Assembly (NCBI RefSeq): GCF_001561955.1 | Contig: NZ_CP014223.1 | Location: forward strand, 1,550,001 to 1,614,000 | Direction: 5' to 3' | Length of the DNA stretch: 64,000 bases | From: Anaerotignum propionicum DSM 1682 | GTDB taxonomy: Bacteria; Bacillota; Clostridia; Lachnospirales; Anaerotignaceae | In this document: in pieces, positions 20,115 through 28,106 of the stretch | Position numbering within the stretch: the stretch's first letter is position 1 | Layout: every line of letters begins with the position of its first letter | The notes under the pieces: model-generated | Seen by the model: only the letters and a program-made list of their open reading frames with translations | The model's database searches: none | What the model was told of the DNA's origin: nothing | Program-made: the position numbers and the translations under genes

Positions 20115-21074
20115 TTGTCATTTTCATCTAAGGTAAAGCAAGAGTTATTCGAACATTTTGGGAATGCAAGACATTGCAATATAGCTGAACTTGCAGGCAT
20201 TATAAATATTTGTGGTCAAATTCGTTGTTTTAAAGATATTTTTTGTTTAAAAATTCAAACAGAGAACTACCTTGTCGCGAAAAAATGCTTTACATTATTG
20301 AAAAATACTTTTAATATTAACAGTGAAATATTTATCAGATCCGGCGGTAAAAAACGCAAATCAAAGGTCTATGTTCTTATACTAAAAGATATTGACCAGG
20401 TTGAAAGGTTACTTAGAGCAACGGGTATTTGGTTGACCGAGAATGGTACTACAATCATTCGAAACAAGATGTATCCCACGGTAGTCAGCAGTATATGTTG
20501 CCGACGTGCGTACATCCGGGGAGCATTTATTTCGGTTGGTTCTGTAAACAACCCTGAAAAAAACTATCATTTAGAGTTTGTTTTACCATCTTACGATTTA
20601 GCGATACAGCTTCGAGATTTGGTAAATACCTTTGATCTCGACTCAAAAGTGGTAGAGCGGAAAGATCATTTTATTGTTTACCTAAAAGAAGGGGAGCAAA
20701 TTGTAGATTTGTTAAACGTTATGGGTGCCCATATTGCACTGATGAATCTGGAAAACGTGCGCATTGTAAAAGAAATGCGAAATGATATTAACAGAAAAGT
20801 CAATTGCGAAACAGCAAATCTCAATAAAGTGGTACTTGCGGCGGTCAAACAATTGGAAGATATTACATATATCCAACAAACTATCGGGCTGGACATGCTT
20901 CCTAAGCAGTTAGAGGAGGTTGCGAGGCTCCGGTTGGAATATCCGGATACTAGCCTTAAGGAATTGGGAACCTTTTTAACAGAACCTGTAGGTAAATCTG
21001 GTGTAAATCACAGACTGCGTAAAATCAGCAATTTAGCAGAGACGCTCAGAGAGGGTAAGGGTGAAGAAAAATGA
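20115..21074 (+). CDS. whiA: DNA-binding protein WhiA
   Basis: WhiA is a conserved Gram-positive protein with an N-terminal LAGLIDADG homing-endonuclease-like fold and a C-terminal helix-turn-helix; it affects sporulation, division and chromosome segregation in known species. The 319-residue form starts at a TTG (20115), seven bases after a perfect AAGGAGG, giving the family N-terminus MSFSSKVKQEL. The C-terminal half shows the HTH region (YPDTSLKELGTFL, VGKSGVNHRLRKI). Its stop overlaps the start of the HPr-like gene by four bases, so translation is probably coupled. Confidence 0.95.
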   Translation: MSFSSKVKQELFEHFGNARHCNIAELAGIINICGQIRCFKDIFCLKIQTENYLVAKKCFTLLKNTFNINSEIFIRSGGKKRKSKVYVLILKDIDQVERLLRATGIWLTENGTTIIRNKMYPTVVSSICCRRAYIRGAFISVGSVNNPEKNYHLEFVLPSYDLAIQLRDLVNTFDLDSKVVERKDHFIVYLKEGEQIVDLLNVMGAHIALMNLENVRIVKEMRNDINRKVNCETANLNKVVLAAVKQLEDITYIQQTIGLDMLPKQLEEVARLRLEYPDTSLKELGTFLTEPVGKSGVNHRLRKISNLAETLREGKGEEK

Positions 21075-21313
21075 CTCAGAGAACAGTGACAATTAAAACA
21101 TCTTTAGACGCAAGACAGGCTGCCTATTTCGTGCAGACTGCAAGTAAGTTCAATGCGGAAATCCAAGTTAGTATTGATGAAAAAAAGATTAACGCAAAAA
21201 GCATAATGGGTACCATTGCGTTAAACATGAAGGAAGGCCAGACTGCTACAATCATTGCAGATGGCGCAGATGAGGCACTGGCTGTTGAAGAATTGGCAGC
21301 TGTTTTGTGTTAA
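21071..21313 (+). CDS. HPr/Crh-like protein lacking the phosphocarrier histidine
   Basis: HPr-fold protein of 80 residues. The active-site segment normally LHARPAA reads LDARQAA (residues 12-18), so the PTS-phosphorylatable His is an Asp (D13). The HPr kinase target is kept: Ser44 in NAKSIMG. This is the pattern of Bacillus subtilis Crh, where the same His is Gln and which works as a CcpA corepressor when Ser-phosphorylated. Position after whiA in a cluster with hprK also matches crh. I infer a regulatory rather than sugar-transport role. The start overlaps the whiA stop (ATGA). Confidence 0.88.
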   Translation: MTQRTVTIKTSLDARQAAYFVQTASKFNAEIQVSIDEKKINAKSIMGTIALNMKEGQTATIIADGADEALAVEELAAVLC

Positions 21314-21340
21314 GCTATTATTTTAATTTATAATTTTTCC

Positions 21341-21366
21341 ACCCTTCGTTTTACGAAGGGTTTTTC
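21341..21366 (+). terminator. Terminator of the uvrC-HPr-like cluster
   Basis: Perfect 9-bp stem ACCCTTCGT / ACGAAGGGT with a TTT loop (21341-21361) followed by TTTT. Confidence 0.92.
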
Positions 21367-21375
21367 TATTTTCAT

Positions 21376-21417
21376 AACAAAAAAACTGCAATGCCGATGT
21401 GTGACAAAGCAGTTTTT
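21376..21417 (-). terminator. Terminator of the RNA methyltransferase gene
   Basis: Stem of 9 bp, AAAAACTGC (21381-21389) with GCAGTTTTT (21409-21417), just beyond the stop of the minus-strand methyltransferase. On the minus strand it is followed by a T-run. Confidence 0.75.
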
Positions 21418-21420
21418 TTA

Positions 21421-22554
21421 TTATGCACGGGGTGGTCTTGGCCCTTCAAATTGATAATAATCCGTCTTGATTCGACCATTAAACAATTTTCTTTTTTTAT
21501 CGGCCTGTCTCCCAAACAAGGTTTCAAAATATTCCATAGAAGTAATCACATAGGTAGACCATGTGCGATCACTCTTCATCGTTGCGCCTAAGGCACGATA
21601 CATTTCTTCAACTTCTTTTAATTCACCAATTCTTTCACCATAAGGTGGGTTGGTGATTAAAACTCCGTATTTTCCCGGCAAAGTGATTTCCTGAGATGGT
21701 TTCACCTCAAAGGTAATACAATCATCCACACCCGCTTTTTCTGCATTTTCTTTTGCAAGGGCGATAGCAGCAGGGTCAATGTCACTTCCATAAATTTCAG
21801 GGGTAACATCATAATCAATTGCTTGATAAGCCTCAGCTCTTGCTTTTTTCCAAAGCTCTTTACCAATACGTCCCCATTCTTCACTGGCAAATTTTCTTTG
21901 CAGACCAGGTGCAATATTTCTGGCAAGCATGGCCGCTTCAATGGGGATGGTACCTGAACCACAAAATGGATCCAGCAAAATTCTATCTTTACGCCAATAG
22001 CTAAGCTGCACCATAGCAGAGGCAATGGATTCCTTTAGAGGGGCATCCAAGGCGTTAGCACGATAACCTCTCATGTGTAAGCCGGATCCGCTGGTGTCAA
22101 TCGCCAAGGTAACAACATCCTTTAAAATACCGACTTGAATGGTATAAGAAGCACCCGTTTCATCAAACCAGTCGGTTTGATATTTTTCCTTTAATTTTTC
22201 GACAATGGCTTTTTTCACAATAGCCTGACAATCAGGCACACTAAAAAGCGTCGATTTTACAGATTTTCCAACAACAGTAAACTTTCCATCTTCGGGAATC
22301 CATTCACCCCATGGTAAAGCTTTTGTTCTATCGAATAATTCGGTAAAGGTTACCGCTGTAAAGCTGCCCATTTTTACCCATACTCTACCTGCACAGCGTA
22401 GCCAAAGATTTGCTTTTACAATGTCTTTTTCATCTCCTGTAAACTCTACTTTGCCATCGGCAGTTTTAATATCTTGAAATCCAAGGGCTTGACACTCACG
22501 CTTTACCACAGACTCCAGCCCAAAGGTTGTACTTGCAATCAATTGTATGCTCAT
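21421..22554 (-). CDS. THUMP-domain class I SAM-dependent RNA methyltransferase (YpsC/RlmL-like)
   Basis: Predicted 23S rRNA guanine-N2 methyltransferase of 377 residues. The N-terminal half (about 1-155) is a ferredoxin-like plus THUMP RNA-binding region; the C-terminal half is a Rossmann-fold methyltransferase with DPFCGSGTIPIEAAM (SAM site) and the catalytic NPPYGER motif. It matches the single-domain Firmicute YpsC proteins, equivalent to the N-terminal part of E. coli RlmL. I chose the ATG that follows ACGGAG at proper spacing, six codons inside an upstream ATG, giving the family start MSIQLIASTTFGLE. It is monocistronic. Confidence 0.9.
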   Translation of the reverse strand: MSIQLIASTTFGLESVVKRECQALGFQDIKTADGKVEFTGDEKDIVKANLWLRCAGRVWVKMGSFTAVTFTELFDRTKALPWGEWIPEDGKFTVVGKSVKSTLFSVPDCQAIVKKAIVEKLKEKYQTDWFDETGASYTIQVGILKDVVTLAIDTSGSGLHMRGYRANALDAPLKESIASAMVQLSYWRKDRILLDPFCGSGTIPIEAAMLARNIAPGLQRKFASEEWGRIGKELWKKARAEAYQAIDYDVTPEIYGSDIDPAAIALAKENAEKAGVDDCITFEVKPSQEITLPGKYGVLITNPPYGERIGELKEVEEMYRALGATMKSDRTWSTYVITSMEYFETLFGRQADKKRKLFNGRIKTDYYQFEGPRPPRA

Positions 22555-22862
22555 TGTTTTAACTCCGTTCATTCTCTCAAATTATATAAAATAGAAGGGG
22601 GGCCATTGATATACTAAACATAATATAACCAATTTTTCATAAATAAAATTAGCCCAATTGCACAGAAAATTTCACAGGATATAAATCTCCATTGAAAGAA
22701 TTCATAGCCAGTGAATAAAAGCAAAAAAAGAAAATTTAAAAATTGCTGTCAATCCTCATCAGAAAAATTTCCATTTTTATGCCATGAATCAGATTATTAT
22801 ATCATGTTATTTGAAAAAACAAAAGAATTGAGATTATATTTATCAGAAAAGTATAAATATTC

Positions 22863-22891
22863 TTGATAAAAAAATGGAAAAACGTTATTAT
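22863..22891 (+). promoter_or_regulatory. Putative tgt promoter
   Basis: TTGATA (22863-22868), 17-base spacer and TATTAT (22886-22891), 37 bases before the tgt start. The remaining divergent interval 22573-22862 is AT-rich, and I see no gene or strong structure in it. Confidence 0.55.
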
Positions 22892-22928
22892 AGTATTTAC
22901 GTATGTAAAAATAGAAACGAGGAGAATT

Positions 22929-24065
22929 ATGTATAAATTATTAAAAACTTGCGGAAGAGCGAAACGCGGTGAGTTTCACACCCCCCATGGAGTCATTCAA
23001 ACTCCAGTTTTTATGAATGTAGGAACACTGGCGGCAATTAAGGGTGCCTTATCAACAGAAGATTTGGAACAAATCAAATGTCAGGTGGAGCTGTCAAACA
23101 CCTATCATTTACATTTGCGCCCCGGTGATAAAGTAGTAAAACAACTTGGTGGACTTCATAAATTTATGGTTTGGGACAAACCAATTCTCACGGATTCCGG
23201 CGGATTTCAGGTTTTTTCCTTAACCTCTCTTAGAAAGATTACTGAAGAAGGCGTACTTTTTAATTCCCATATCGATGGAAGAAAAATATTTATGGGCCCT
23301 GAGGAGAGTATGCAGATTCAATCAAACCTCGCTTCTACCATTGCTATGGCGTTTGATGAATGTATCGGTATCCCTGCAGAACGGCCTTATGTGGAAGCAT
23401 CCGTAGCGCGTACCACCCGTTGGTTGGAACGTTGCAAAAAAGAAATGTCAAGACTAAATAACTTGGATGATACCATTAATAAAAAACAAATGCTTTTCGG
23501 CATAAATCAAGGCGCCATTTACCCGGATATCCGCATTGAGCATGCAAAGCGTATTTCCGAATTGGATTTAGATGGATACGCAGTGGGCGGGCTTGCGGTA
23601 GGGGAAACCCATGCTGAAATGTATCATGTATTGGAGGAAGTTGTGCCATATTTACCGCAAAACAAACCCACCTATCTAATGGGAGTTGGGACTCCGGAAA
23701 ATATTTTAGAATCGGTGGAAAGAGGAATTGACTTTTTTGACTGCGTTTTACCTGCAAGAAACGGGCGACACGCTCATGTCTATACCAATAAGGGTAAACT
23801 GAACCTTATGAACGCAAAGTATGAGCTGGATGAGGCACCCATCGATGAAAGCTGTGATTGCCCTGTTTGCCGAAGATATACCAGGGCTTACATTCGCCAT
23901 CTCTTTAAAGCAAAGGAGATGCTGGCAATGCGCCTGTGCGTTATGCATAATCTTTACTTCTTTAACACAATGATGGAAGAAATTAGACAAGCACTGGATG
24001 AAGACCGTTTCCCTGCGTATAAAAAAGCGAAGTTAAACGGATTTGAGAAATCGAAAGGTAAATAA
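22929..24065 (+). CDS. tgt: tRNA-guanine transglycosylase
   Basis: Exchanges guanine-34 for preQ1 in tRNAs with GUN anticodons, a step of queuosine formation. The 378-residue protein has the TIM-barrel motifs DSGGFQVFSL and the nucleophile region GVGTPENILESVERGIDFFDCVLP, and the zinc site CDCPVC with a later Cys/His pair (LCVMHN). The ATG at 22929 follows GAGGAG; the open frame reaches back to 22863, but that part overlaps the promoter. queA, often adjacent, is not nearby. yajC follows after 116 bases with its own promoter. Confidence 0.96.
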   Translation: MYKLLKTCGRAKRGEFHTPHGVIQTPVFMNVGTLAAIKGALSTEDLEQIKCQVELSNTYHLHLRPGDKVVKQLGGLHKFMVWDKPILTDSGGFQVFSLTSLRKITEEGVLFNSHIDGRKIFMGPEESMQIQSNLASTIAMAFDECIGIPAERPYVEASVARTTRWLERCKKEMSRLNNLDDTINKKQMLFGINQGAIYPDIRIEHAKRISELDLDGYAVGGLAVGETHAEMYHVLEEVVPYLPQNKPTYLMGVGTPENILESVERGIDFFDCVLPARNGRHAHVYTNKGKLNLMNAKYELDEAPIDESCDCPVCRRYTRAYIRHLFKAKEMLAMRLCVMHNLYFFNTMMEEIRQALDEDRFPAYKKAKLNGFEKSKGK

Positions 24066-24069
24066 TTCC

Positions 24070-24098
24070 TTGACGTAAAATTGATTTTTATATATAAT
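24070..24098 (+). promoter_or_regulatory. yajC promoter
   Basis: TTGACG (24070-24075), 17-base spacer and TATAAT (24093-24098), close to consensus and 83 bases before the yajC start. Confidence 0.7.
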
Positions 24099-24181
24099 TG
24101 TTTTATTGCATAATCATAGTTTGAAGTATGGTACTTATGTACACTTCAAACCTAAAGAAAAATATGTTAGGAGAGATACAA

Positions 24182-24646
24182 ATGTCATTCGTACCATTTT
24201 TATTAGACACAAGCACTACAATTTTGCCAAGTAGCGGCGGTACTGCTGCTGCTCCAACAACTTCTGCCGGTGGCAATATATTTGGTTCGCTTGCTGCCAG
24301 CAACCCAGTTATGTTAATCGTACTTTACTGCATTCTTTTAGTAGGCGTAATGTATTTTCTTTCTGTAAGACCCAATCAGAAAAGAGAAAAGCAAATGGCT
24401 GAAATGAGAAGCTCCATTGCAGTGGGTGACTCTATCGTGACCAATAGCGGCTTGTTTGGCAAGGTTGTAGATATCACTTACGAATGTTTTATCATTGAAT
24501 TTGGTATGAATAAAGGCGTTCGAGTTCCCGTTGTAAAGGGTGAAGTTTTTGGCAAAAGAGAGCCCAACTTATCTAATGAAGCTCCACCTCAGGCAGAACA
24601 GCCTAAAAAGAAGAAAAGTCTTTTTAGCCGTGGTGAGGAAAACTAA
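24182..24646 (+). CDS. yajC: Preprotein translocase subunit YajC
   Basis: Small membrane protein that associates with SecDF at the Sec translocon. The 154-residue protein has an Ala/Gly/Thr-rich N-terminus, one clear membrane helix (VMLIVLYCILLVGVMYFL, about 43-60) and the family segment SVRPNQKREKQ followed by the KOW-like cytoplasmic region (GDSIVTNSGLFGKVVDI). The C-terminus is Lys-rich. It is somewhat longer than the usual 90-110 residues because of both tails. The ATG follows TAGGAGAG. secD and secF are not in this window. Confidence 0.93.
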   Translation: MSFVPFLLDTSTTILPSSGGTAAAPTTSAGGNIFGSLAASNPVMLIVLYCILLVGVMYFLSVRPNQKREKQMAEMRSSIAVGDSIVTNSGLFGKVVDITYECFIIEFGMNKGVRVPVVKGEVFGKREPNLSNEAPPQAEQPKKKKSLFSRGEEN

Positions 24647-24743
24647 AAAAACAATTCTTATTCTTTCTTTTTCTATAATTACAGAATTGAATAAGATGTT
24701 TGTTTTAATGAAATGATTTCTGAAACGTTTTTCATGAACCGAA

Positions 24744-24790
24744 TAAGCCCCGTTTGATTAGGTGAAAACTAAGCAAATAGGGCTTTCTTT
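24744..24790 (+). terminator. Terminator after yajC
   Basis: AAGCCC-C-GTTTG pairs with CAAAT-A-GGGCTT (24745-24755 and 24775-24785), followed by T-rich sequence. It is about 100 bases beyond the yajC stop. Confidence 0.65.
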
Positions 24791-24962
24791 ATGAAAATTT
24801 GGTTTTAATATTGCTGACATACGTGATAGATTATTCTTACAGAGACCCATTACTAAAAATAGATTTAGGCATAAATAATAAATTGGTAAATAATTACTCA
24901 ATTTTTCACAAATAGTCATTTTGATTCATAGTCTGCCATATTACAAACGTAGAAAAACGCAG

Positions 24963-24985
24963 TGTTTGTCGTAAAACAACAAACA
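24963..24985. repeat. Inverted repeat upstream of the BMP promoter
   Basis: TGTTTGT (24963-24969) and ACAAACA (24979-24985) are separated by 9 bases and lie about 40 bases upstream of the -35 box. It could be a regulator site; no regulator is identified. The rest of 24786-25021 is AT-rich with no gene. Confidence 0.35.
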
Positions 24986-25021
24986 TTTCATACAAATTTT
25001 AGACCAGATAGTGGTAATTTA

Positions 25022-25050
25022 TTGACAAAATTGAGCAATAGAGGTAAAAT
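25022..25050 (+). promoter_or_regulatory. Promoter of the BMP lipoprotein gene
   Basis: TTGACA (25022-25027), 17-base spacer and TAAAAT (25045-25050), a near-consensus sigma-A promoter 81 bases before the start codon. I looked for a purine riboswitch in the leader and saw none. Confidence 0.75.
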
Positions 25051-25131
25051 ATCCATATGCAGAAGCTCGTATGATTATGACGCTTTTGCAAATAGTATTA
25101 AAAAATATGCAAAAAGAAAGGGAGAAAAACT

Positions 25132-26259
25132 ATGAAAAAATTGCTTTCCATGCTTCTTGCTTCTGCACTGGCTGTTTCTATGCTGGCTGGTTGTGGTAGC
25201 AAAGCCAACACAGACGCTAATAAAGGAGATTCCGCAGAAGGAGAAAAAAAGGTTTACAAGGTTTGCAACTTGGTAAACGGCACTTTGGGCGACAAATCCT
25301 TCTTTGACTCCGCACAGGCAGGTCTGGAGAAATTGAAAGCCGATGGCAGAATTGATTTCAAAACCATCGAGATGGGTGGTACAACAGAAGATCAAGCAAA
25401 ATGGCAGGGTTATTTGGAAGAAGTTTCTGCTTCCGGCGAATATGATCTGATTATCTGTGGTACATACCAGATGCCAGATTACCTCAAAAATGTTGCTGAG
25501 CAATTCCCTGATCAGAAGTACCTCATTTATGATGACACAACCTATACACTGCCTAACGTTGCAAACTTGAGCTATGCTCAAAATGACTTAGGTTATCTGG
25601 TTGGTGTTTACGCAGGTGCAATGACAACAGAGACAAGCGTTGAAGGTATTAACGAAGATGCAGTAATCGGTTTTGTTGGCGGCGTTGACAGCCCTGTTAT
25701 TAATGACTTCTTGTATGGCTTTATTCTGGGTGCACAGAAATCCAACCCTGATATTAAAATTGATACAAGATATGTAAACAGCTATGTTGATCCAGCAAAA
25801 GCAAAAGAATTGGCAGAATCTATGATTAATGATAAAAAGTGCGACATCATCTGGGGTGTTGCTGGTAACTCAGGTAATGGCGCTGCTGAAGCAGCTTTGG
25901 AAACAGGTAAAGCTTACTTTATCGGCGTTGACTCCGATCAGGAATTGACTTTCTCTCCTGAAATGGCTGCAATCACATTAACATCCGGTTTGAAGAATAT
26001 TGGTAATTCTTTGGTTTGGTTCTTTGATGAATGGGATAAGGGTGTTGAACATTTTGGTCAGCAGACTTTATTGGGCATGAAAGAAGGCGGCATTGGTGTT
26101 GTTACAGATAAAAACTATGACAGCAAAACACCTGATGCAGTGAAAGAAAAAGTAACTGCTGCAATTGATGCTATTTCTAAGGGTGATGTTGTAGTTCCTA
26201 CAGCAATTGGAAATGAGACAAACGAAGTTCAGCAGTTAAGAGAATCAGTAAAACCTTGA
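25132..26259 (+). CDS. BMP-family nucleoside-binding lipoprotein (PnrA/TmpC-like)
   Basis: Extracytoplasmic substrate-binding protein of the basic membrane protein family, members of which bind purine and pyrimidine nucleosides for ABC import. The 375-residue precursor has a lipoprotein signal peptide with lipobox LAGC (Cys21). The mature part is periplasmic-binding-like, with GTLGDKSFFDSAQ, IGFVGGVDSPVI and IWGVAGNSGNGAAEAA. Substrate is inferred from the two nucleoside hydrolase genes downstream. A terminator and a new promoter separate it from the ATPase and permease genes, so it can be made in excess over them, as is usual for binding proteins. Confidence 0.93.
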   Translation: MKKLLSMLLASALAVSMLAGCGSKANTDANKGDSAEGEKKVYKVCNLVNGTLGDKSFFDSAQAGLEKLKADGRIDFKTIEMGGTTEDQAKWQGYLEEVSASGEYDLIICGTYQMPDYLKNVAEQFPDQKYLIYDDTTYTLPNVANLSYAQNDLGYLVGVYAGAMTTETSVEGINEDAVIGFVGGVDSPVINDFLYGFILGAQKSNPDIKIDTRYVNSYVDPAKAKELAESMINDKKCDIIWGVAGNSGNGAAEAALETGKAYFIGVDSDQELTFSPEMAAITLTSGLKNIGNSLVWFFDEWDKGVEHFGQQTLLGMKEGGIGVVTDKNYDSKTPDAVKEKVTAAIDAISKGDVVVPTAIGNETNEVQQLRESVKP

Positions 26260-26296
26260 TGATTTTTATCAAAGCGTTTGAATGCTGGTAAAATGT

Positions 26297-26324
26297 AGGG
26301 GGGCTTTTATGCTCCCCTTTTACC
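26297..26324 (+). terminator. Terminator after the BMP lipoprotein gene
   Basis: AGGGGGGC / GCTCCCCT (26297-26304 and 26311-26318) forms an 8-bp stem with one G-U pair and a TTTTAT loop, followed by TTTTA. Confidence 0.82.
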
Positions 26325-26366
26325 TTTAAATAAAAATTTCCTAATATTTACTTTTATTGTAGTATT

Positions 26367-26395
26367 TTGACAAGTTCTAATAAATTTGGTTAATA
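26367..26395 (+). promoter_or_regulatory. Putative promoter of the nucleoside ABC operon
   Basis: TTGACA (26367-26372), 17-base spacer and TTAATA (26390-26395). A leader of about 135 bases would follow. Confidence 0.5.
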
Positions 26396-26419
26396 AAATA
26401 TTAAACATTATACAGTTTG

Positions 26420-26458
26420 AAAAAAATTCTTTATGATGATCTTAAAAAGAATTTTTTT
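26420..26458 (+). promoter_or_regulatory. AT-only leader hairpin, possible attenuator
   Basis: AAAAAAATTCTTT (26420-26432) pairs with AAAGAATTTTTTT (26446-26458) around a 13-base loop. The 3' arm ends in seven T. It lies between the proposed promoter and the ATPase gene, so it may attenuate transcription. The stem has only two G-C pairs, so termination would be weak. Confidence 0.4.
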
Positions 26459-26534
26459 GAAGGTGCATGGTCAAAAAATAGGTAATGGACTTTCTGCTTA
26501 ATTTAAAGAAATGCAAAAGAGGAGGGGAACCGCA

Positions 26535-28106
26535 ATGTCTGACAACGATGATTATGTTGTTCAAATGAAAGGGATCACCAAAGTTTATCCAAACGGGATT
26601 GCTGCAAATCAAGGGGTTGACTTTAGTGTAAGACGTGGAGAAATCCATGCGCTTATGGGTGAGAACGGTGCCGGTAAATCTACGTTAATGAAAATGCTTT
26701 TTGGTTTGGAACAGCCTACGGAAGGTGAAATTATCATTAATGGGGAAAAAGTATCACTTTCATCACCAACTGTGGCAATTTCCAAGGGAATTGGTATGGT
26801 TCATCAGCATTTTATGTTGGTACCGAGCTTAACTGTAGCCGAAAATATGGTTTTGGGGATGGAACCAAAGCAAGGGAACAAATTATTTATCAATTACAAA
26901 AAAGCCGTTGAAATCACGGAGGAATTTTCAAAAAAATATAACCTTTTTGTAGATCCTCATGCAAAGGTGAGAGACATTCCCGTTGGCATGAAACAAAAGG
27001 TTGAAATTCTGAAAGCATTGGTTCGTGGGGCAAAAATACTTATTCTGGATGAGCCAACCGCAGTATTAACAACGCAAGAAACAGAAGAGTTGTTCAAAGA
27101 ACTAATGCACTTAAAAGAGCAAGGCTATACTTTGATCTTCATTTCTCATAAGCTGAACGAAATCAAACAAATTACAGATAGACTCACCATTATGCGTAGT
27201 GGTAAATCCATGGGTGTACATGAAACAGCGGAAATTTCAAAAGAAGAAATTTCTCGTTTGATGGTTGGCCGTGATGTAGTGCTTACGGTTGAAAAAGAGC
27301 AAGCACAGCCTACAGATATCGTTTTAAGCGTACGTGATTTAGAATATACCAATGACTGGAATAAAAAAATGCTTGATAAACTCTCCTTTGACGTAAGAAA
27401 AGGAGAAATATTAGGAATTGCAGGTGTTGAGGGCAATGGTCAGCGAGAATTGGTTGATATGCTTTTTAACTTAAACGTTCCCGACGATGGTTTGGCAACA
27501 GTGAATGGAAAAAACATTCTTGGTCGTCCCCAGAGGGAAATCCGAGACATGGGTGTTTCATTAATTCCAGAAGACAGAATGACATTTGGTATTGCAGGCA
27601 CAGGTACAATTGAGGAAAACCTGATGAGTGACCGTGCGGCTGATAAAAAATATAACAACGGACCTTTATTTAACTTGAAGGCCATGCATGAAGATAGTGA
27701 TAAATTGATAAAAGACTACAAAGTACTCTGTAAATCTCGCAGACAGCAGGTTGGTATGCTTTCCGGCGGTAATATTCAAAAAGTTGTTGTTGCCAGAGAA
27801 TTTTCCAGCGAACCTATTTTGATTATTGCAGACCAACCCACTCGAGGTATCGATGTAGGTGCAACAGAGTTTATTCGTAAAAAATTAGTTGAGCTGAGCC
27901 GAGAGGGTGCTGCTGTTCTATTGGTTTCTGCCGACTTGAACGAAGTAATGGAGCTTTCCGATAGCTTAATTATCATGTATAACGGTAAAATCGCCGCTTA
28001 TTTTGAAGATACAGCTGTTTTAAATGACACCATTATGGGTGAATATATGTTAGGTTTAAAACAACAAAGTGCTGAAGAGATAGGAGGAGTTATACATGGA
28101 AAATAA
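26535..28106 (+). CDS. Nucleoside ABC transporter, tandem ATP-binding protein
   Basis: Cytoplasmic energising subunit with two ABC ATPase domains in 523 residues, as in the sugar/nucleoside CUT2 type (YufO, RbsA-like). The first domain has Walker A GENGAGKST and Walker B ILILDEPTAV, but its signature is altered (PVGMKQKVEI). The second domain has a divergent P-loop region (GVEGNGQREL), signature LSGGNIQK and IIADQPTRGID. Such asymmetry is normal for this family. The ATG at 26535 follows GAGGAGGGG. It overlaps the first permease by 11 bases. Confidence 0.93.
   Translation: MSDNDDYVVQMKGITKVYPNGIAANQGVDFSVRRGEIHALMGENGAGKSTLMKMLFGLEQPTEGEIIINGEKVSLSSPTVAISKGIGMVHQHFMLVPSLTVAENMVLGMEPKQGNKLFINYKKAVEITEEFSKKYNLFVDPHAKVRDIPVGMKQKVEILKALVRGAKILILDEPTAVLTTQETEELFKELMHLKEQGYTLIFISHKLNEIKQITDRLTIMRSGKSMGVHETAEISKEEISRLMVGRDVVLTVEKEQAQPTDIVLSVRDLEYTNDWNKKMLDKLSFDVRKGEILGIAGVEGNGQRELVDMLFNLNVPDDGLATVNGKNILGRPQREIRDMGVSLIPEDRMTFGIAGTGTIEENLMSDRAADKKYNNGPLFNLKAMHEDSDKLIKDYKVLCKSRRQQVGMLSGGNIQKVVVAREFSSEPILIIADQPTRGIDVGATEFIRKKLVELSREGAAVLLVSADLNEVMELSDSLIIMYNGKIAAYFEDTAVLNDTIMGEYMLGLKQQSAEEIGGVIHGK

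Noticed and set aside
25050-25131. Purine riboswitch ahead of the BMP lipoprotein
   Set aside because: The leader is only about 75 bases and lacks the paired loops and conserved core of that class.
25075-25581. 168-codon frame on the minus strand
   Set aside because: Antisense to the BMP lipoprotein and extends over its promoter; the lipoprotein is clearly the real gene.
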